This document shows, one piece after another, positions 19,377 to 28,763 of a stretch of DNA of 64,000 nucleotides (position 1 is its first letter; every line of letters starts with the position of its first letter). The translations under genes and the position numbers were made by a program. The stretch lies in assembly GCA_977017575.1 (NCBI GenBank), contig CDRNVI010000053.1:1-64000 (forward strand), in the 5' to 3' direction. This stretch comes from Paramoeba atlantica (lineage: Eukaryota > Discosea). The notes beneath the pieces are model-generated. The model ran no database searches, was not told the origin of the DNA, and worked only from the letters and a program-made list of their open reading frames with translations.

Positions 19377-21518
19377 ATGCAGAACTCAGTACGTGCGCTC
19401 CCGACGGGAAATCTGCCGAAAATTCCGTACTCCTTGCCCTCTCAAAAACTTTTTGCTACGGAATCTTCGGGTGCGTTTCGCCGTGAGTGGCTTCGCGGAC
19501 TTCCTGCGTATCGCCAATTCGTAGAGAACACGAAATATCTCCCCTCCCACGACGACTTTTGGAAATCAACGCCCTCTCAGGCAGTCACGGTGATTGCCAC
19601 ACGGATGAACTACCACGACATGCTGAACAGCGCAGCTACGGATGGCATCATGCCGATCGAGGGTTTACTGAATGCTCCCGGGTCCCCTACCCCCGATCTG
19701 ATCTATGACGACATCATGCGATGGAAAACATTTGATCGTATTCAAAAACCACCGGAGCAGCAATACGTCATGGAGGAGGTTGTTCTTAACCAGTTACTCG
19801 CGCGGGCCGCACATCACGTACTACTTGACCCGCTCTATTTCACCAAAGCCGAGCAGTTCTTTCGAAAAGTCGAGCAACAACAGAATGTGACACATGCCGG
19901 GTACAGTTGCTGGGCACTGATGTGTGTGGCAAGCGGAAGGCTTCGGGCTGCACTTGACATCTTAGCTTTTATGGATACACACGGTTTGAATTTTGATGGC
20001 CATGTTTTTGTACTGTGCATGAATCCCGGTGCTTCAAATTTTAAAGATCGTATTCGCGGTGGACCAAATGAACAGAAGGGGTTTGTACGACAACTTAGGC
20101 TGTTAAACCGACTAGAGTCGCTGTCCAGCACCCGAAAAGCCTCCGTGCCAGCTCTTCATGCGTTTTTTGTCATGTTCAATTTGACCCTTAATCATGTGGC
20201 AAAGTGGGAACTCATTCGCCTGGCAGTTGAGAATTCAAATCAGTTTCACTTTTCTCTCCGCACTGTGCTGTATGCATTTGAGATTGTGCGATACGAAGGG
20301 GCACGTCGGTGTGGTCCACTTACGATCCAGCGACTACTGATCCTATTCGCCAGGCATCAAAAGGCCGAACTCTGCTTAGATCTTCTGATTCGTGTGCGAC
20401 AAAACGAAATGCTGGAGGAGCACCTGAAAATGGCTGTACCCGTTGTGATTCCTTTGTCCACCAGGAGAGAAATATTGGGATACCTCATTCCTGAGACGTC
20501 AAAGAACGATATGCATTCCCTGGCGGCTTCGGACACATTCCAATCTACTTTGCGAGTAGATGAAATAAGTAGAAAAAATGAACATACGCCAGAGAACAAA
20601 GTTGGTGATGAGATTACAGTTAAAAATAAAGAATGTTTAAATTGGATCAGGAGGCTAATGTCTATAAACGATGACGATTTAGATTTAAACGCGTATAAAG
20701 AATACGCCAGACTTTTTCCCAAAGCCTCAGATATGAAAATATCATTCGATCAACTGATAACAGCCTCTTTACCGAGACCCTTCATTTCGAAAGATGGAGC
20801 GACTCATGGTAAATTACAAACAGAAAGGTTTAACATCACGAACACTCACAAAAAGAGCTTATCTCCACGAATGGTTTTTTTGCGTCATTTGCTTCCTTTT
20901 GCATCGCTGAAGCGTTTGCACGTACCCTGCGCGAAACCAAACAAAACAGTTCACATAATTGAAGGATCCAAGAGCGCCAAGAAACGCTCCGGACGTCGGA
21001 AACTGAAATTCATTGGATTGAAGGACAGCTTGAAGACACAGAAGAAAGCAGCGAGTAATCCCTCGAACAAATCAAGCGACGGCAATAAACCTGCAAGAAA
21101 AGAGTTGGTATCCGTAGAGCCGACGTACGGAACTGAAAACGAAAAAATGGATGAAAGTGTCACGAGTGAGAGCGGCATATTGGGTGAGAACATTTCGACA
21201 TCAGGAGAGAACGTCATATGTGAAGATCATCCAATGAAACCAAGTGTAGAGAAGAAATACAAGGGAACACCAACAACTACGAAGGATGCGCTTCGCTTAC
21301 AAAAAAAGCAATACGTCGAAGAAGTTCCGAGTCCCGAAAGTCCATTTCAGCAAGACGTGGTAAGGCGTGAGAGACTTGAGCGCGTACGACGCGACAAGGC
21401 CAGTAATCAAGACATAGCTCTTACGCAACAAGAGCAAGCCGTTCGAGAACTCCAAAGACAGGCCAAGGAGCAGGAAGAGAGGCGCCGCCGACTTCCCTCG
21501 GCCTGGATGCTTTCATGA
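19377..21518 (+). CDS. PPR-like helical-repeat protein, probably mitochondrial
   Basis: A 713-residue protein. Residues about 125-370 are a series of helix pairs of the PPR/TPR kind, for example AGYSCWALMCVASGRLRAAL followed by DILAFMDTHGLNFD, and later QRLLILFARHQKAELCLDLL. The C-terminal third is Lys, Ser and Glu-rich and ends in a probable coiled coil (QQEQAVRELQRQAKEQEERR). The N-terminus (MQNSVRALPTGNLPKIPYSL) is basic with few acidic residues. Proteins of this kind in kinetoplastids bind mitochondrial RNA or sit in the mitoribosome or its assembly intermediates. The exact one cannot be named. Confidence 0.75.
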   Translation: MQNSVRALPTGNLPKIPYSLPSQKLFATESSGAFRREWLRGLPAYRQFVENTKYLPSHDDFWKSTPSQAVTVIATRMNYHDMLNSAATDGIMPIEGLLNAPGSPTPDLIYDDIMRWKTFDRIQKPPEQQYVMEEVVLNQLLARAAHHVLLDPLYFTKAEQFFRKVEQQQNVTHAGYSCWALMCVASGRLRAALDILAFMDTHGLNFDGHVFVLCMNPGASNFKDRIRGGPNEQKGFVRQLRLLNRLESLSSTRKASVPALHAFFVMFNLTLNHVAKWELIRLAVENSNQFHFSLRTVLYAFEIVRYEGARRCGPLTIQRLLILFARHQKAELCLDLLIRVRQNEMLEEHLKMAVPVVIPLSTRREILGYLIPETSKNDMHSLAASDTFQSTLRVDEISRKNEHTPENKVGDEITVKNKECLNWIRRLMSINDDDLDLNAYKEYARLFPKASDMKISFDQLITASLPRPFISKDGATHGKLQTERFNITNTHKKSLSPRMVFLRHLLPFASLKRLHVPCAKPNKTVHIIEGSKSAKKRSGRRKLKFIGLKDSLKTQKKAASNPSNKSSDGNKPARKELVSVEPTYGTENEKMDESVTSESGILGENISTSGENVICEDHPMKPSVEKKYKGTPTTTKDALRLQKKQYVEEVPSPESPFQQDVVRRERLERVRRDKASNQDIALTQQEQAVRELQRQAKEQEERRRRLPSAWMLS

Positions 21519-21974
21519 GAGCAGAACGGAAGGGAACCACTCACGTTTAGAATAATGTGATCGTTCTTCTGACAATTATTCTTCTTCGTACGGTAAGAAA
21601 ACCCTGACCACACAATTTGTTACGCTTAGGCCGAATCTTTTGGTACATTCTTAAGCAATGACTTGCTATTTCTACACGGTACGAGTTAAAGTTTTGTGGG
21701 TGGTATGCAGACACCACATATGTACATACAGATATGTACATGTACATATCTTATACTGCGCCCATTCTTACGTAATTGTACGTATCTACTTATCTTACAT
21801 CCGTATGTCGTACACCTGACGTATGTATCGTACATCGCTAGTAAGACCAATGAGAATCTTAGTGAGCATTCGACGGATTTTCGAGTAAATGTTTTTTATA
21901 GTATGAACTTTTTAGCATCACAAAGCAGTACTCGACAAACGACGCACTGGGAGGCCAACAAATCGTAAATTTGG
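21519..21974. other. spacer with TACATATGTAC-like palindromes
   Basis: AT-rich. Around 21715-21750 there are overlapping short palindromes built from GTACAT and ATGTAC. No gene is supported. Confidence 0.5.
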
Positions 21975-22799
21975 ATGAACGTCCGTGACATTGAAGGAAA
22001 ACATTTAGCATGGAAATGCTTCCTGCAACATGAACATGAAAACGTCCACACTCTCAGCACGTATACCTTAAATTGCAGTACTCCACCGGGTACCCATGAT
22101 TTTCATTTTATTAGAACCGGATATTGCGAACGTTCATTAAGCGATGACCTTTCGTGTGCTTGTAAGGTGTGCGACTTGAACTCGTCGTACTTCTGGAAAT
22201 CAGTGGAATCAGATTTCATATACGATTGGTATAAAAGCAATGATTCACGCCCAAAGAAATCTAGCTTTCAATTCCCCAATTCAGAAATTGTTTGCAACCA
22301 TCCTTGCAGCAGCCTTGTGACGTGTAACGCAAGTCAGGGAACAGTAGAGGTAGTAAGACAAAAGGTTTGCGATGATTTTCTTCACTCTTCTGGTTTTGTG
22401 CACTTCCTTGGATTTATTTCTCCCCAAAAAGAAGATAGGACATCATGCGAGGAAAGTGCAGCTCCGATCGTTCACTTCGCCGTAGCCCTGCGTCCTCTAA
22501 ATCCACTCCATACAAGGACAGAATTATATCTTGCGTTTCTCGCAGTCTCTCCAGTGTTCCGCTTAAGGGGTATTGGAACCAAAGCATTGGACTTATTTCA
22601 TCTCCTGGCGAAATATTTTGGTTGCGACAAAGCAAGGCTTCATGTGGTGAACGAACCGTCTATGATGTGGCTTGTCAGATTCTACGAGAGTAAAAACTTC
22701 AAAATCAGAAGGCTGATTCCGCGTTATTTTGAGTCTGGCCAAGATGCTCTTGAGCTAGTACTCAATTATGACGCACACCTGCCAAGACGCCGGATGTAG
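21975..22799 (+). CDS. GNAT-family N-acetyltransferase
   Basis: A 274-residue protein. The C-terminal 110 residues form a GNAT domain: AFLAVSPVFRLRGIGTKAL contains the R-x-x-G-x-G acetyl-CoA motif at about 195-201, followed by LHVVNEPSMMWLVRFYESKNF (the motif B region) and RRLIPRYFESGQDALELVLN. The last part recalls the NAA50 and NAA60 branch, where a Tyr-rich turn shapes the peptide pocket, so N-terminal protein acetylation is plausible. The first 150 residues are Cys-rich and unlike typical NAA50, possibly an added domain. The substrate is unknown. Confidence 0.8.
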   Translation: MNVRDIEGKHLAWKCFLQHEHENVHTLSTYTLNCSTPPGTHDFHFIRTGYCERSLSDDLSCACKVCDLNSSYFWKSVESDFIYDWYKSNDSRPKKSSFQFPNSEIVCNHPCSSLVTCNASQGTVEVVRQKVCDDFLHSSGFVHFLGFISPQKEDRTSCEESAAPIVHFAVALRPLNPLHTRTELYLAFLAVSPVFRLRGIGTKALDLFHLLAKYFGCDKARLHVVNEPSMMWLVRFYESKNFKIRRLIPRYFESGQDALELVLNYDAHLPRRRM

Positions 22800-22904
22800 T
22801 CATTCAACTCAACAAAGAAAAGAAAAGGCTGCCAGCCACTTGCACCTTTGTATGGATAATCAACTGACTGTTGCATACTCACTTTCTTATGGCTTTTAGG
22901 GAAA

Positions 22905-23879
22905 TACAGTGGTTTCAGTTGATCTTGCCCCCCCCCTCGGAATTTTGATTTTTTTTATCCATTTTTGCTCATCTTTGCAGCATTGGAGAGACCTCGTTCC
23001 CCTAGCGAAGAGCTTTGCCGCCTTTTTTTCATAGAGACCCCCTGGTGCCCCCTGGGTGACCCGAAAGTTGACCAAAATAAAAAAAAAATGACATTTTTTT
23101 ATCATATCAAAAATTGGAACAAAAAACGGATTTTATGTCCAAAAGTTAACTCTGAAGGAAAAGAACTAGTATCCGGAAAACACTTTTTGAAGTCTATTAG
23201 GGACTGAATCACTTGTGTTGCACACTTTACGTTTTTCTTGAGGACGTTTTAGAATCTGAAAAGCTTTTTTAATGGCATCGGCGAGGGTAGCATGATTGTG
23301 GGGCTTAATTTTTTTCTTTATGATGCCGTTCATTTGTTTCCAAACATTTTCTATTGGATTTAAATCAGGCGAATTCGCTGGCCAAGACAATTGTTTAATA
23401 CGATATTTTATCAATTCACCTTTTGCCAAGTTATGGGTATAATATCCCCCAGTTTGTGGGATATTGGGGGATTGTCTTCTCTTTTGTCATTCCATCCTTG
23501 TACCTACTCCCCCTGTTTGGGGTTAGAGGGTCTGGTCTGCATAATGTAGAGATGTTGACTATATTAAATTAGGCGATAGGGATGGTACTAGACATAGAGC
23601 TTTCAAATTATCAATTTAGAACACTATTACTCGTACTTACATGTTCAAAATGTACAAAAAATCGGGAAAATGTGACAAAAAAAGGTTGTGTACACAGAAA
23701 ACGTCTAAAAAAACAGTGTTTTTCGGACCCAGGGGGCACCAGGGGGTCTCTATGAAAAAAAGGCGGCAAAGCTCTTCGCTAGGGGAACGAGATCTCTCCA
23801 ATGCTGCAAAGATGACCAAAAATGGATAAAAAAAACTCAAAATTCCGAGTGGGGGACAAGATCAACTGAAACCACTGTA
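22905..23879. mobile_element. Tc1/mariner-type element, internally deleted
   Basis: A 975-bp element bounded by terminal inverted repeats of about 150 bp that match at roughly 95 percent. The outer sequence is TACAGTGGTTTCAGTTGATC at the left and its complement at the right. Each end carries a TA, the target-site duplication of this superfamily. Both repeats hold a GC-rich inner part (CCCCTGGTGCCCCCTGGG). Only the end of a transposase remains, on the minus strand, so the copy cannot move on its own. It lies between an acetyltransferase gene and an LRR gene. Confidence 0.9.
23166..23429 (-). pseudogene. Tc1-like transposase fragment
   Basis: An 87-codon remnant covering the C-terminal catalytic end of a Tc1/mariner DDE transposase. 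It contains WPANSPDLNPIENVWKQM, whose Glu is the third catalytic residue. The DNA-binding domain and both catalytic Asp residues are missing, as expected for an internally deleted copy about 1 kb long. The host gene direction is opposite. Confidence 0.85.
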
Positions 23880-23960
23880 TTAGTAATATGTGAATTTACA
23901 ACATATTTCTTCTCTGTCTTTTCTTCTTTTCTTCTTGTCTTTTCAACATTTCTCCACAAA

Positions 23961-24683
23961 ATGTGCTTCTACGGTATTCCATTGCCGGGTGAGTGCTCCG
24001 ATCATTCTCATCGGCGTCGGCTAGGGAAGGTAAAGGGTATGTCTCTTCCCCAGGAGGTTCAACTTTCACGCGTCATCGCAAATGTTTCGAACCCGGCACC
24101 CTCCTGGAACACATTTTTCATGGCATGTGAGTGGGCTGGGGTAGGCTGTGACGCCCAGTTGCAGGTAGAGCGCATTGATTGGAGCTCGAGTCGTTTAACC
24201 GCTACCGGACTCCTGCAAGGGACTGTTGCGTTAAATTTACTTCCAGAATCCGTCAGATCCTTTAATATTGGGAATAATGAGCTTGTAGGGATGCGGACCG
24301 ATTTAGATAGCCTTCCTCCCGGCTTAGTTAAGCTTGAGATGTATAGTAATCTCCATCATGGCCCACTGTCTCTCTCCGGGCTTCCGAATACTTTGCGAGA
24401 GTTATCATTCTCTCGAAACTGTTTTCACGGCACTCTCACGGTGGATACTGTCCCAACGAGTCTCCGGGTACTAGACGCGAGCTATAACAACTTCAAAGAG
24501 CTGATCGTCAAAGAACTACCAAAGTTGCTCCAAATCGACGTGGTGCAGAACGTGATGAAAGATTCCGAAGGGATTTCTCGTATTTATGGGGCGGACAGCT
24601 TCCTTGAACAAATAAGCATCGAGCCACAACGAATTGACTTTGGTGAAAAACAGGATCCGTTTTCTGACTCAATAGTTTTCTAA
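23961..24683 (+). CDS. leucine-rich-repeat protein
   Basis: A 240-residue protein. Residues about 48-85 have a cap motif resembling the N-terminal cap of plant-type LRR proteins (W-x5-ACEWAGVGCD, then VERIDWSSSRL). About five leucine-rich repeats follow at 90-205, with the pattern LPESVRSFNIGNNELVG, LPNTLRELSFSRNCFHG and PTSLRVLDASYNNFKE. There is no signal peptide, membrane segment or kinase domain, so it is probably cytosolic and binds a protein partner. It starts 81 bp after the Tc1-like element. LRR proteins of this style are often multicopy in kinetoplastids. Confidence 0.8.
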   Translation: MCFYGIPLPGECSDHSHRRRLGKVKGMSLPQEVQLSRVIANVSNPAPSWNTFFMACEWAGVGCDAQLQVERIDWSSSRLTATGLLQGTVALNLLPESVRSFNIGNNELVGMRTDLDSLPPGLVKLEMYSNLHHGPLSLSGLPNTLRELSFSRNCFHGTLTVDTVPTSLRVLDASYNNFKELIVKELPKLLQIDVVQNVMKDSEGISRIYGADSFLEQISIEPQRIDFGEKQDPFSDSIVF

Positions 24684-24916
24684 CTCAATATCGCGTGATC
24701 TGGGTTTCCCAAGACAATGGGGGATTTAAAAGCGCCCAAAGGGTACGATGAAAGTCTTACTCAACAGGTCTTCCTACATGGACTCGTATTGTTAATTTAC
24801 TTTTTGTTTTTGATATCAATATTACCCAGGCTTCCTTAGAGTCAAAAGAAGGAAATCCTATGCCTGAAAAATAATCTTTGTAGTTAACCGATCGCATGTA
24901 CATGTAATCTTTAGTA

Positions 24917-26098
24917 ATGTTGCAGCACTCTGTAAGGGAAGCTACCCACCTACTTGTGTGGGCTCGTACGCATGGAATACGCTGGTGGAATCGCGTATGT
25001 ATTAAGAATGGAATTCGAGGACGTGGTCTATTTGCTACTCAAACCCTGCTGCCTCAAGATGTGGCGTTAGCTGTGCCACTGTCATCGTCCTTCAGTCTCT
25101 TGAATTTTGAACAAGACGGAGAGTTTCCTTTACGTGTGGAACCTGAGGACTTTGACCACACCTTGGCGTGGTGGCCAGACCTGGAGTGGGGCACTTTCGC
25201 ACTGATTGTGTGGCTGACGAAGGCTTACATCCAGCGCGACTCACGTTGTCTGAGCTACCTCAATGTGCTTCCAATTCCTGCAACCTCTGGGGGAGTCTTG
25301 ACACAGAAATCGGTGCGAGAAGATTTTCCAGTACTGCGTTCGATTGCACGCCAAGCGCAGAGTACAGCGGAGTACAAAGATGTGATAGCTCCCGTCGCAG
25401 CACAGTGTCGTCTGCCTCCTGAGGTGTTTAACGATTATTTAGTGTGGATGTACACAATGATACGTAGCCGTGCCCTGCCGATATGGTCACGTTCGGGGGA
25501 TGGGCATCCATCTTTCGCGAATACAAATTACGGAAGGAAACGTTCCGTAGAGCTATGCGGAACTAGTTCAGATAGTAACACGAGCGAGAGTCGTGGAGAT
25601 GCTTTCGCAATGTTTCCTTTACTAGACATGATGAACCACAGCGAAAACGCCTGCAACATGAGTATCGGATTTGCCGGGAAAGAGTTCACTACCCACTTCA
25701 CAGAAAGTGATCAAGAACAGAGTAGTGACTTTGTGATCGCGCAAGCCACAAAAGAAATAGCACCAGGCGAAGAACTCTTAGTAAACTACAACGAAAATTT
25801 TGGCTTTGATGGAGATCTGTTTGCCGCGTGGTTTGATATTCCTTTACACGACAATGTACAGACAGCCACGGCTCAGAAAGTCATGCGTTGGAATCGATCG
25901 GATAATAGCTCCATGCTTACGCCATATCGTTCGCAGAACGCTACAGAAGCTACTGGTGATAATGAACGTACTAGTGCAAAAAACTCTTACTTTGCGTCGG
26001 AAAACAATCCTGTACTCAGTCATACATTGTCCAAGATTGCCTCGGTCGATGATGAATACGATACCTATAATGAAAAAATGTGGTCACATGCAACGTAG
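24917..26098 (+). CDS. SET-domain methyltransferase, SETD3/RuBisCO-LSMT class
   Basis: A 393-residue protein lysine or histidine methyltransferase. The SET fold is split by an inserted helical domain as in the SETD3, SETD4, SETD6 and Rubisco-LSMT group. GRGLFATQ at about 35-42 is the first AdoMet-binding part, LLDMMNHSENACN near 236-248 carries the NHS motif, and EELLVNYNENFG near 285-296 carries the catalytic Tyr. The C-terminus is a short hydrophilic tail, so the usual substrate-binding domain is small or missing. The substrate cannot be told from the sequence. Confidence 0.88.
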   Translation: MLQHSVREATHLLVWARTHGIRWWNRVCIKNGIRGRGLFATQTLLPQDVALAVPLSSSFSLLNFEQDGEFPLRVEPEDFDHTLAWWPDLEWGTFALIVWLTKAYIQRDSRCLSYLNVLPIPATSGGVLTQKSVREDFPVLRSIARQAQSTAEYKDVIAPVAAQCRLPPEVFNDYLVWMYTMIRSRALPIWSRSGDGHPSFANTNYGRKRSVELCGTSSDSNTSESRGDAFAMFPLLDMMNHSENACNMSIGFAGKEFTTHFTESDQEQSSDFVIAQATKEIAPGEELLVNYNENFGFDGDLFAAWFDIPLHDNVQTATAQKVMRWNRSDNSSMLTPYRSQNATEATGDNERTSAKNSYFASENNPVLSHTLSKIASVDDEYDTYNEKMWSHAT

Positions 26099-26245
26099 AA
26101 CCAGCATTCTGCTTTTTCATTGACCGACATTAACACACAAAGACTAGAAACTGTTTTAATGAGGGGTCTGGAGCACTCTATTTACCGGCTAGTAAGTACT
26201 AGTCATCCAGGAAGGATAGACGCTTTTGACAAGAGGTATTAGTAA

Positions 26246-26363
26246 TTCTTTTTTAAGTTCTTCGTTAAATGAGGTGTTTGTTTTCAATTTAGAAGGCACC
26301 ACTGCTGCGCGCTTCGCGTTGAAAACTACTTCTGCGTTTTAGCGAAGCGCACAAAAAAGAAAA
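26246..26363. mobile_element. MITE-like inverted-repeat element, family A copy 1
   Basis: About 118 bp with imperfect terminal inverted repeats of about 40 bp (left TTCTTTTTTAAGTTCTTCGT, right complement of TTTTCTTTTTTGTGCGCTTC). On the minus strand it matches the element at 35403-35524 along nearly its whole length, including the core GTAGTTTTCAACGCGAAG. No target duplication is clear. Confidence 0.7.
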
Positions 26364-26400
26364 CATTATCGAAAAGATGAAGAATAATTTATTTTTCTTG

Positions 26401-26434
26401 TACTGTATTACCGTGTCCCCCTTCATAATTTCAC
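26401..26434. repeat. partial end related to the 50.5-kb inverted-repeat element
   Basis: TACTGTATTACCGTGTCCCC here matches, with two changes, the complement of the right end of the element near 50524-50557 (TACTGTATTACTGTGACCCC). No opposite arm is found nearby. Confidence 0.5.
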
Positions 26435-26657
26435 TGTTTTTGTTGACTTCTTCTTAATAATCGGAGGTAGAGCGGGACTTATACAACCACCACAATTTAC
26501 AGCTGTGCAACAGCTCATACTTTCTTACAAGTGCTTGAACGCGCGTAAGCGCTCACTGTCGTGGTGCGCTTAAAAAAAGTTGCTACACCTCATTCTCCAC
26601 TCTACACATATTCACTGCAACGAATTCATTTTTTTAAGCTATGTCACCATTTTCTTC

Positions 26658-28349
26658 ATGTTTCATGTGACTCCTCACACCCTACGCGCTGGAATTGAAC
26701 TCCCTCGCACCCTACCCCGACGCTACGGGTTCGCATCCTCCGCGGAGGTAGACATCACCCACGCCGTGCTGGACGCCTTGGGACGTGCACAACTTCAAAT
26801 TGGTACCTCCTTAGTCCCCCATCTCACCTACATGCTAGTCAGCGCAAAGCACAACGAGGCCCGACACGCGCACAGGGCGCTTCGATCGTGTCTGCGCAAC
26901 CACTGGGGGGCTCACCATTTAAACGGGATGGTTGCACTTAGCGTGGTCGCCCCTCGTCAGCTCGTTGCCGGGGGGTTTGTGTCCATCGCTGTGGCGCATC
27001 TCCCGGGAGCCCGTGTGGTCCCGCTGCGATCGTGGCAGGAGGTCGCGGCGTGTGGACGGGAAGGGGGCGGGAGTGCCACCGCCTTGCTGTTTTGTGACGC
27101 GCATATTGCCGAACGTGATGTTCGGTGGGCACAGCGAAGGTTGGAACGGTACTGTGAGCGGTTCCACAGGTGTGTTGGGGGGTTGGTCCCGACGTTTCAG
27201 AACCAACCCGGGATGTGGGTGATGAATGGGGCCAGGGAAGAGGGAGAGAAAGGTGCGGAGGAGCAAGAGTCGTGTGGTGAGGTGGCGGGAGTTGGATTTT
27301 GGGGTGGAGGGGTAGAGGTGGATGTCTCAGTGGTTCCGCCGTATGTGTCTTCTCCTGTCACAGAGGAGTCTGACACGGGAGAAAGTCCCCAGAAGAGTGT
27401 GGAGTGTATTGTTACGAAGGTGGATACCCAAGTCGTGGAGGATCCAGAGGCGAAGCTGGTAAGTGTGCTTACATCATCCAATACGGGAGAAAACATGCCG
27501 GCGTCGTTTTCCGAAATGCCCGTGATAGCAGAACTTGACGGAATTCCATCCCTCCAACGACTACAGAATCTTTTTCCCGAGGCACTTCCAGGAGATGTGT
27601 ACGCGAAAATATTGGATCCCATTTCTCATACGCAGTACCTCTGGGGGTCCAGAATGCCCGGTTCACCCGATTCAGTGCTTTGCCTGCAGCCTCTCCCGTC
27701 CACGTACGGCAAAACCATAAATGCGGGCTCCCGAATTATCTTGGGTACCGTTTCAAAGCAAACAGACGCTCACAACTGGGCGGGAGAAATCCTGAAAGCT
27801 GCTCGGTCCCGCGCAAAAAAGGACCAGTACGGATTTATCATTTCTAGCGATGCAGCTGAGGAAACAATGAAGAACGATACACGCAAACAAGCGGAACCCT
27901 TCTCTCTGTCGAAGGGAGGGAAAAATTCGGATGTAAAATCTGATGCGCAACTGTATGGGGTAAAAAACAATGTCGAAGAGAAAAATAGCATTTCTCCCAG
28001 TAGCAAAGGTGCTAGAGATGACGTTACACAGGCATTCACGAACGAGAACAGATTATGGTTATCTTTTTCTAACAAAAGCATGGATGATGTGCACAGCTGT
28101 TCAAGCCAATGGAATCTTGCCGTTCGATGCCTGATCGGGGGACCTGCTGATAATCGAGACGAAAATAAACTTGATAGGGCTGCAGTGATTAACAAAATGT
28201 TGTATCGGGGTCACATATCTAACCCCGGAGGAGTAAAATCCAGCTGTTTGTTCACTCCCGGCCAAATTGGGCCGCTTGTTTCCGGAGGCTTAGGAGATTC
28301 CCTCACATTTCTTCACACTCGAGCATCGGTCACGGCGTGTATATCATAA
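26658..28349 (+). CDS. FIST-domain-like protein
   Basis: A 563-residue protein. The frame is open upstream from a TTG at 26580; the first ATG is 26658. Residues about 20-175 resemble a FIST N domain (PHLTYMLVSAKHNEARHAHR, then GGFVSIAVAHLPGARVVPL), and the last 40 residues resemble the FIST C domain end (SSCLFTPGQIGPLVSGG, like GFFxNGEIGP). FIST domains occur in bacterial signal proteins and in FBXO22, and are thought to sense small molecules. Between the two parts sit long disordered Ser, Lys and Glu-rich stretches. The 5' third is GC-rich. The match is from memory of the family pattern and needs a profile search. Confidence 0.55.
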   Translation: MFHVTPHTLRAGIELPRTLPRRYGFASSAEVDITHAVLDALGRAQLQIGTSLVPHLTYMLVSAKHNEARHAHRALRSCLRNHWGAHHLNGMVALSVVAPRQLVAGGFVSIAVAHLPGARVVPLRSWQEVAACGREGGGSATALLFCDAHIAERDVRWAQRRLERYCERFHRCVGGLVPTFQNQPGMWVMNGAREEGEKGAEEQESCGEVAGVGFWGGGVEVDVSVVPPYVSSPVTEESDTGESPQKSVECIVTKVDTQVVEDPEAKLVSVLTSSNTGENMPASFSEMPVIAELDGIPSLQRLQNLFPEALPGDVYAKILDPISHTQYLWGSRMPGSPDSVLCLQPLPSTYGKTINAGSRIILGTVSKQTDAHNWAGEILKAARSRAKKDQYGFIISSDAAEETMKNDTRKQAEPFSLSKGGKNSDVKSDAQLYGVKNNVEEKNSISPSSKGARDDVTQAFTNENRLWLSFSNKSMDDVHSCSSQWNLAVRCLIGGPADNRDENKLDRAAVINKMLYRGHISNPGGVKSSCLFTPGQIGPLVSGGLGDSLTFLHTRASVTACIS

Positions 28350-28763
28350 AAAGTTTACAGATCAAGGATTGCGAGCTTATACCGTTCGTGGAATTATGGT
28401 AGCCTAGATAAAAAATCTGTAAAATATCTGTACCAAAAATATAAGCATTTGCACTAGTTGCCCCATTTCTTTTCGTTTTCTTTGATACGTTGTCGTCAGT
28501 TTTATAAAGTTTGGTCCGGCGTGATTTCAAACACATGTACATAAAATTAGTGTCAGAAGCTTGCCTTAAAAAATTACGTAATGCAATTATTTAATTCTTT
28601 ACAAGAAGCGGCCCCACTCTTTTACATTCTTTCTATATTTCCCGTACAGGAACGGTCATAAATTTGGTAAATGGTACATTGCACAAGTTTACAAGATTAA
28701 GTTCGTTTTAGAAAATAAGACAGGTCATTTATAGTTATAATAGAAAATAGACTGAACAAGAAA
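28350..28763. other. spacer, AT-rich
   Basis: 414 bases with no supported gene, repeat or RNA. Confidence 0.5.

Larger units (their letters stand above)
26099..26657. other. spacer containing repeat remnants
   Basis: This holds a small inverted-repeat element (26246-26363), a partial repeat end (26401-26434) and a CG-rich palindrome GCGCGTAAGCGC (26541-26552). Just before the next gene an ATG at 26641 opens a 9-codon frame that overlaps the gene start at 26658. Confidence 0.55.
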
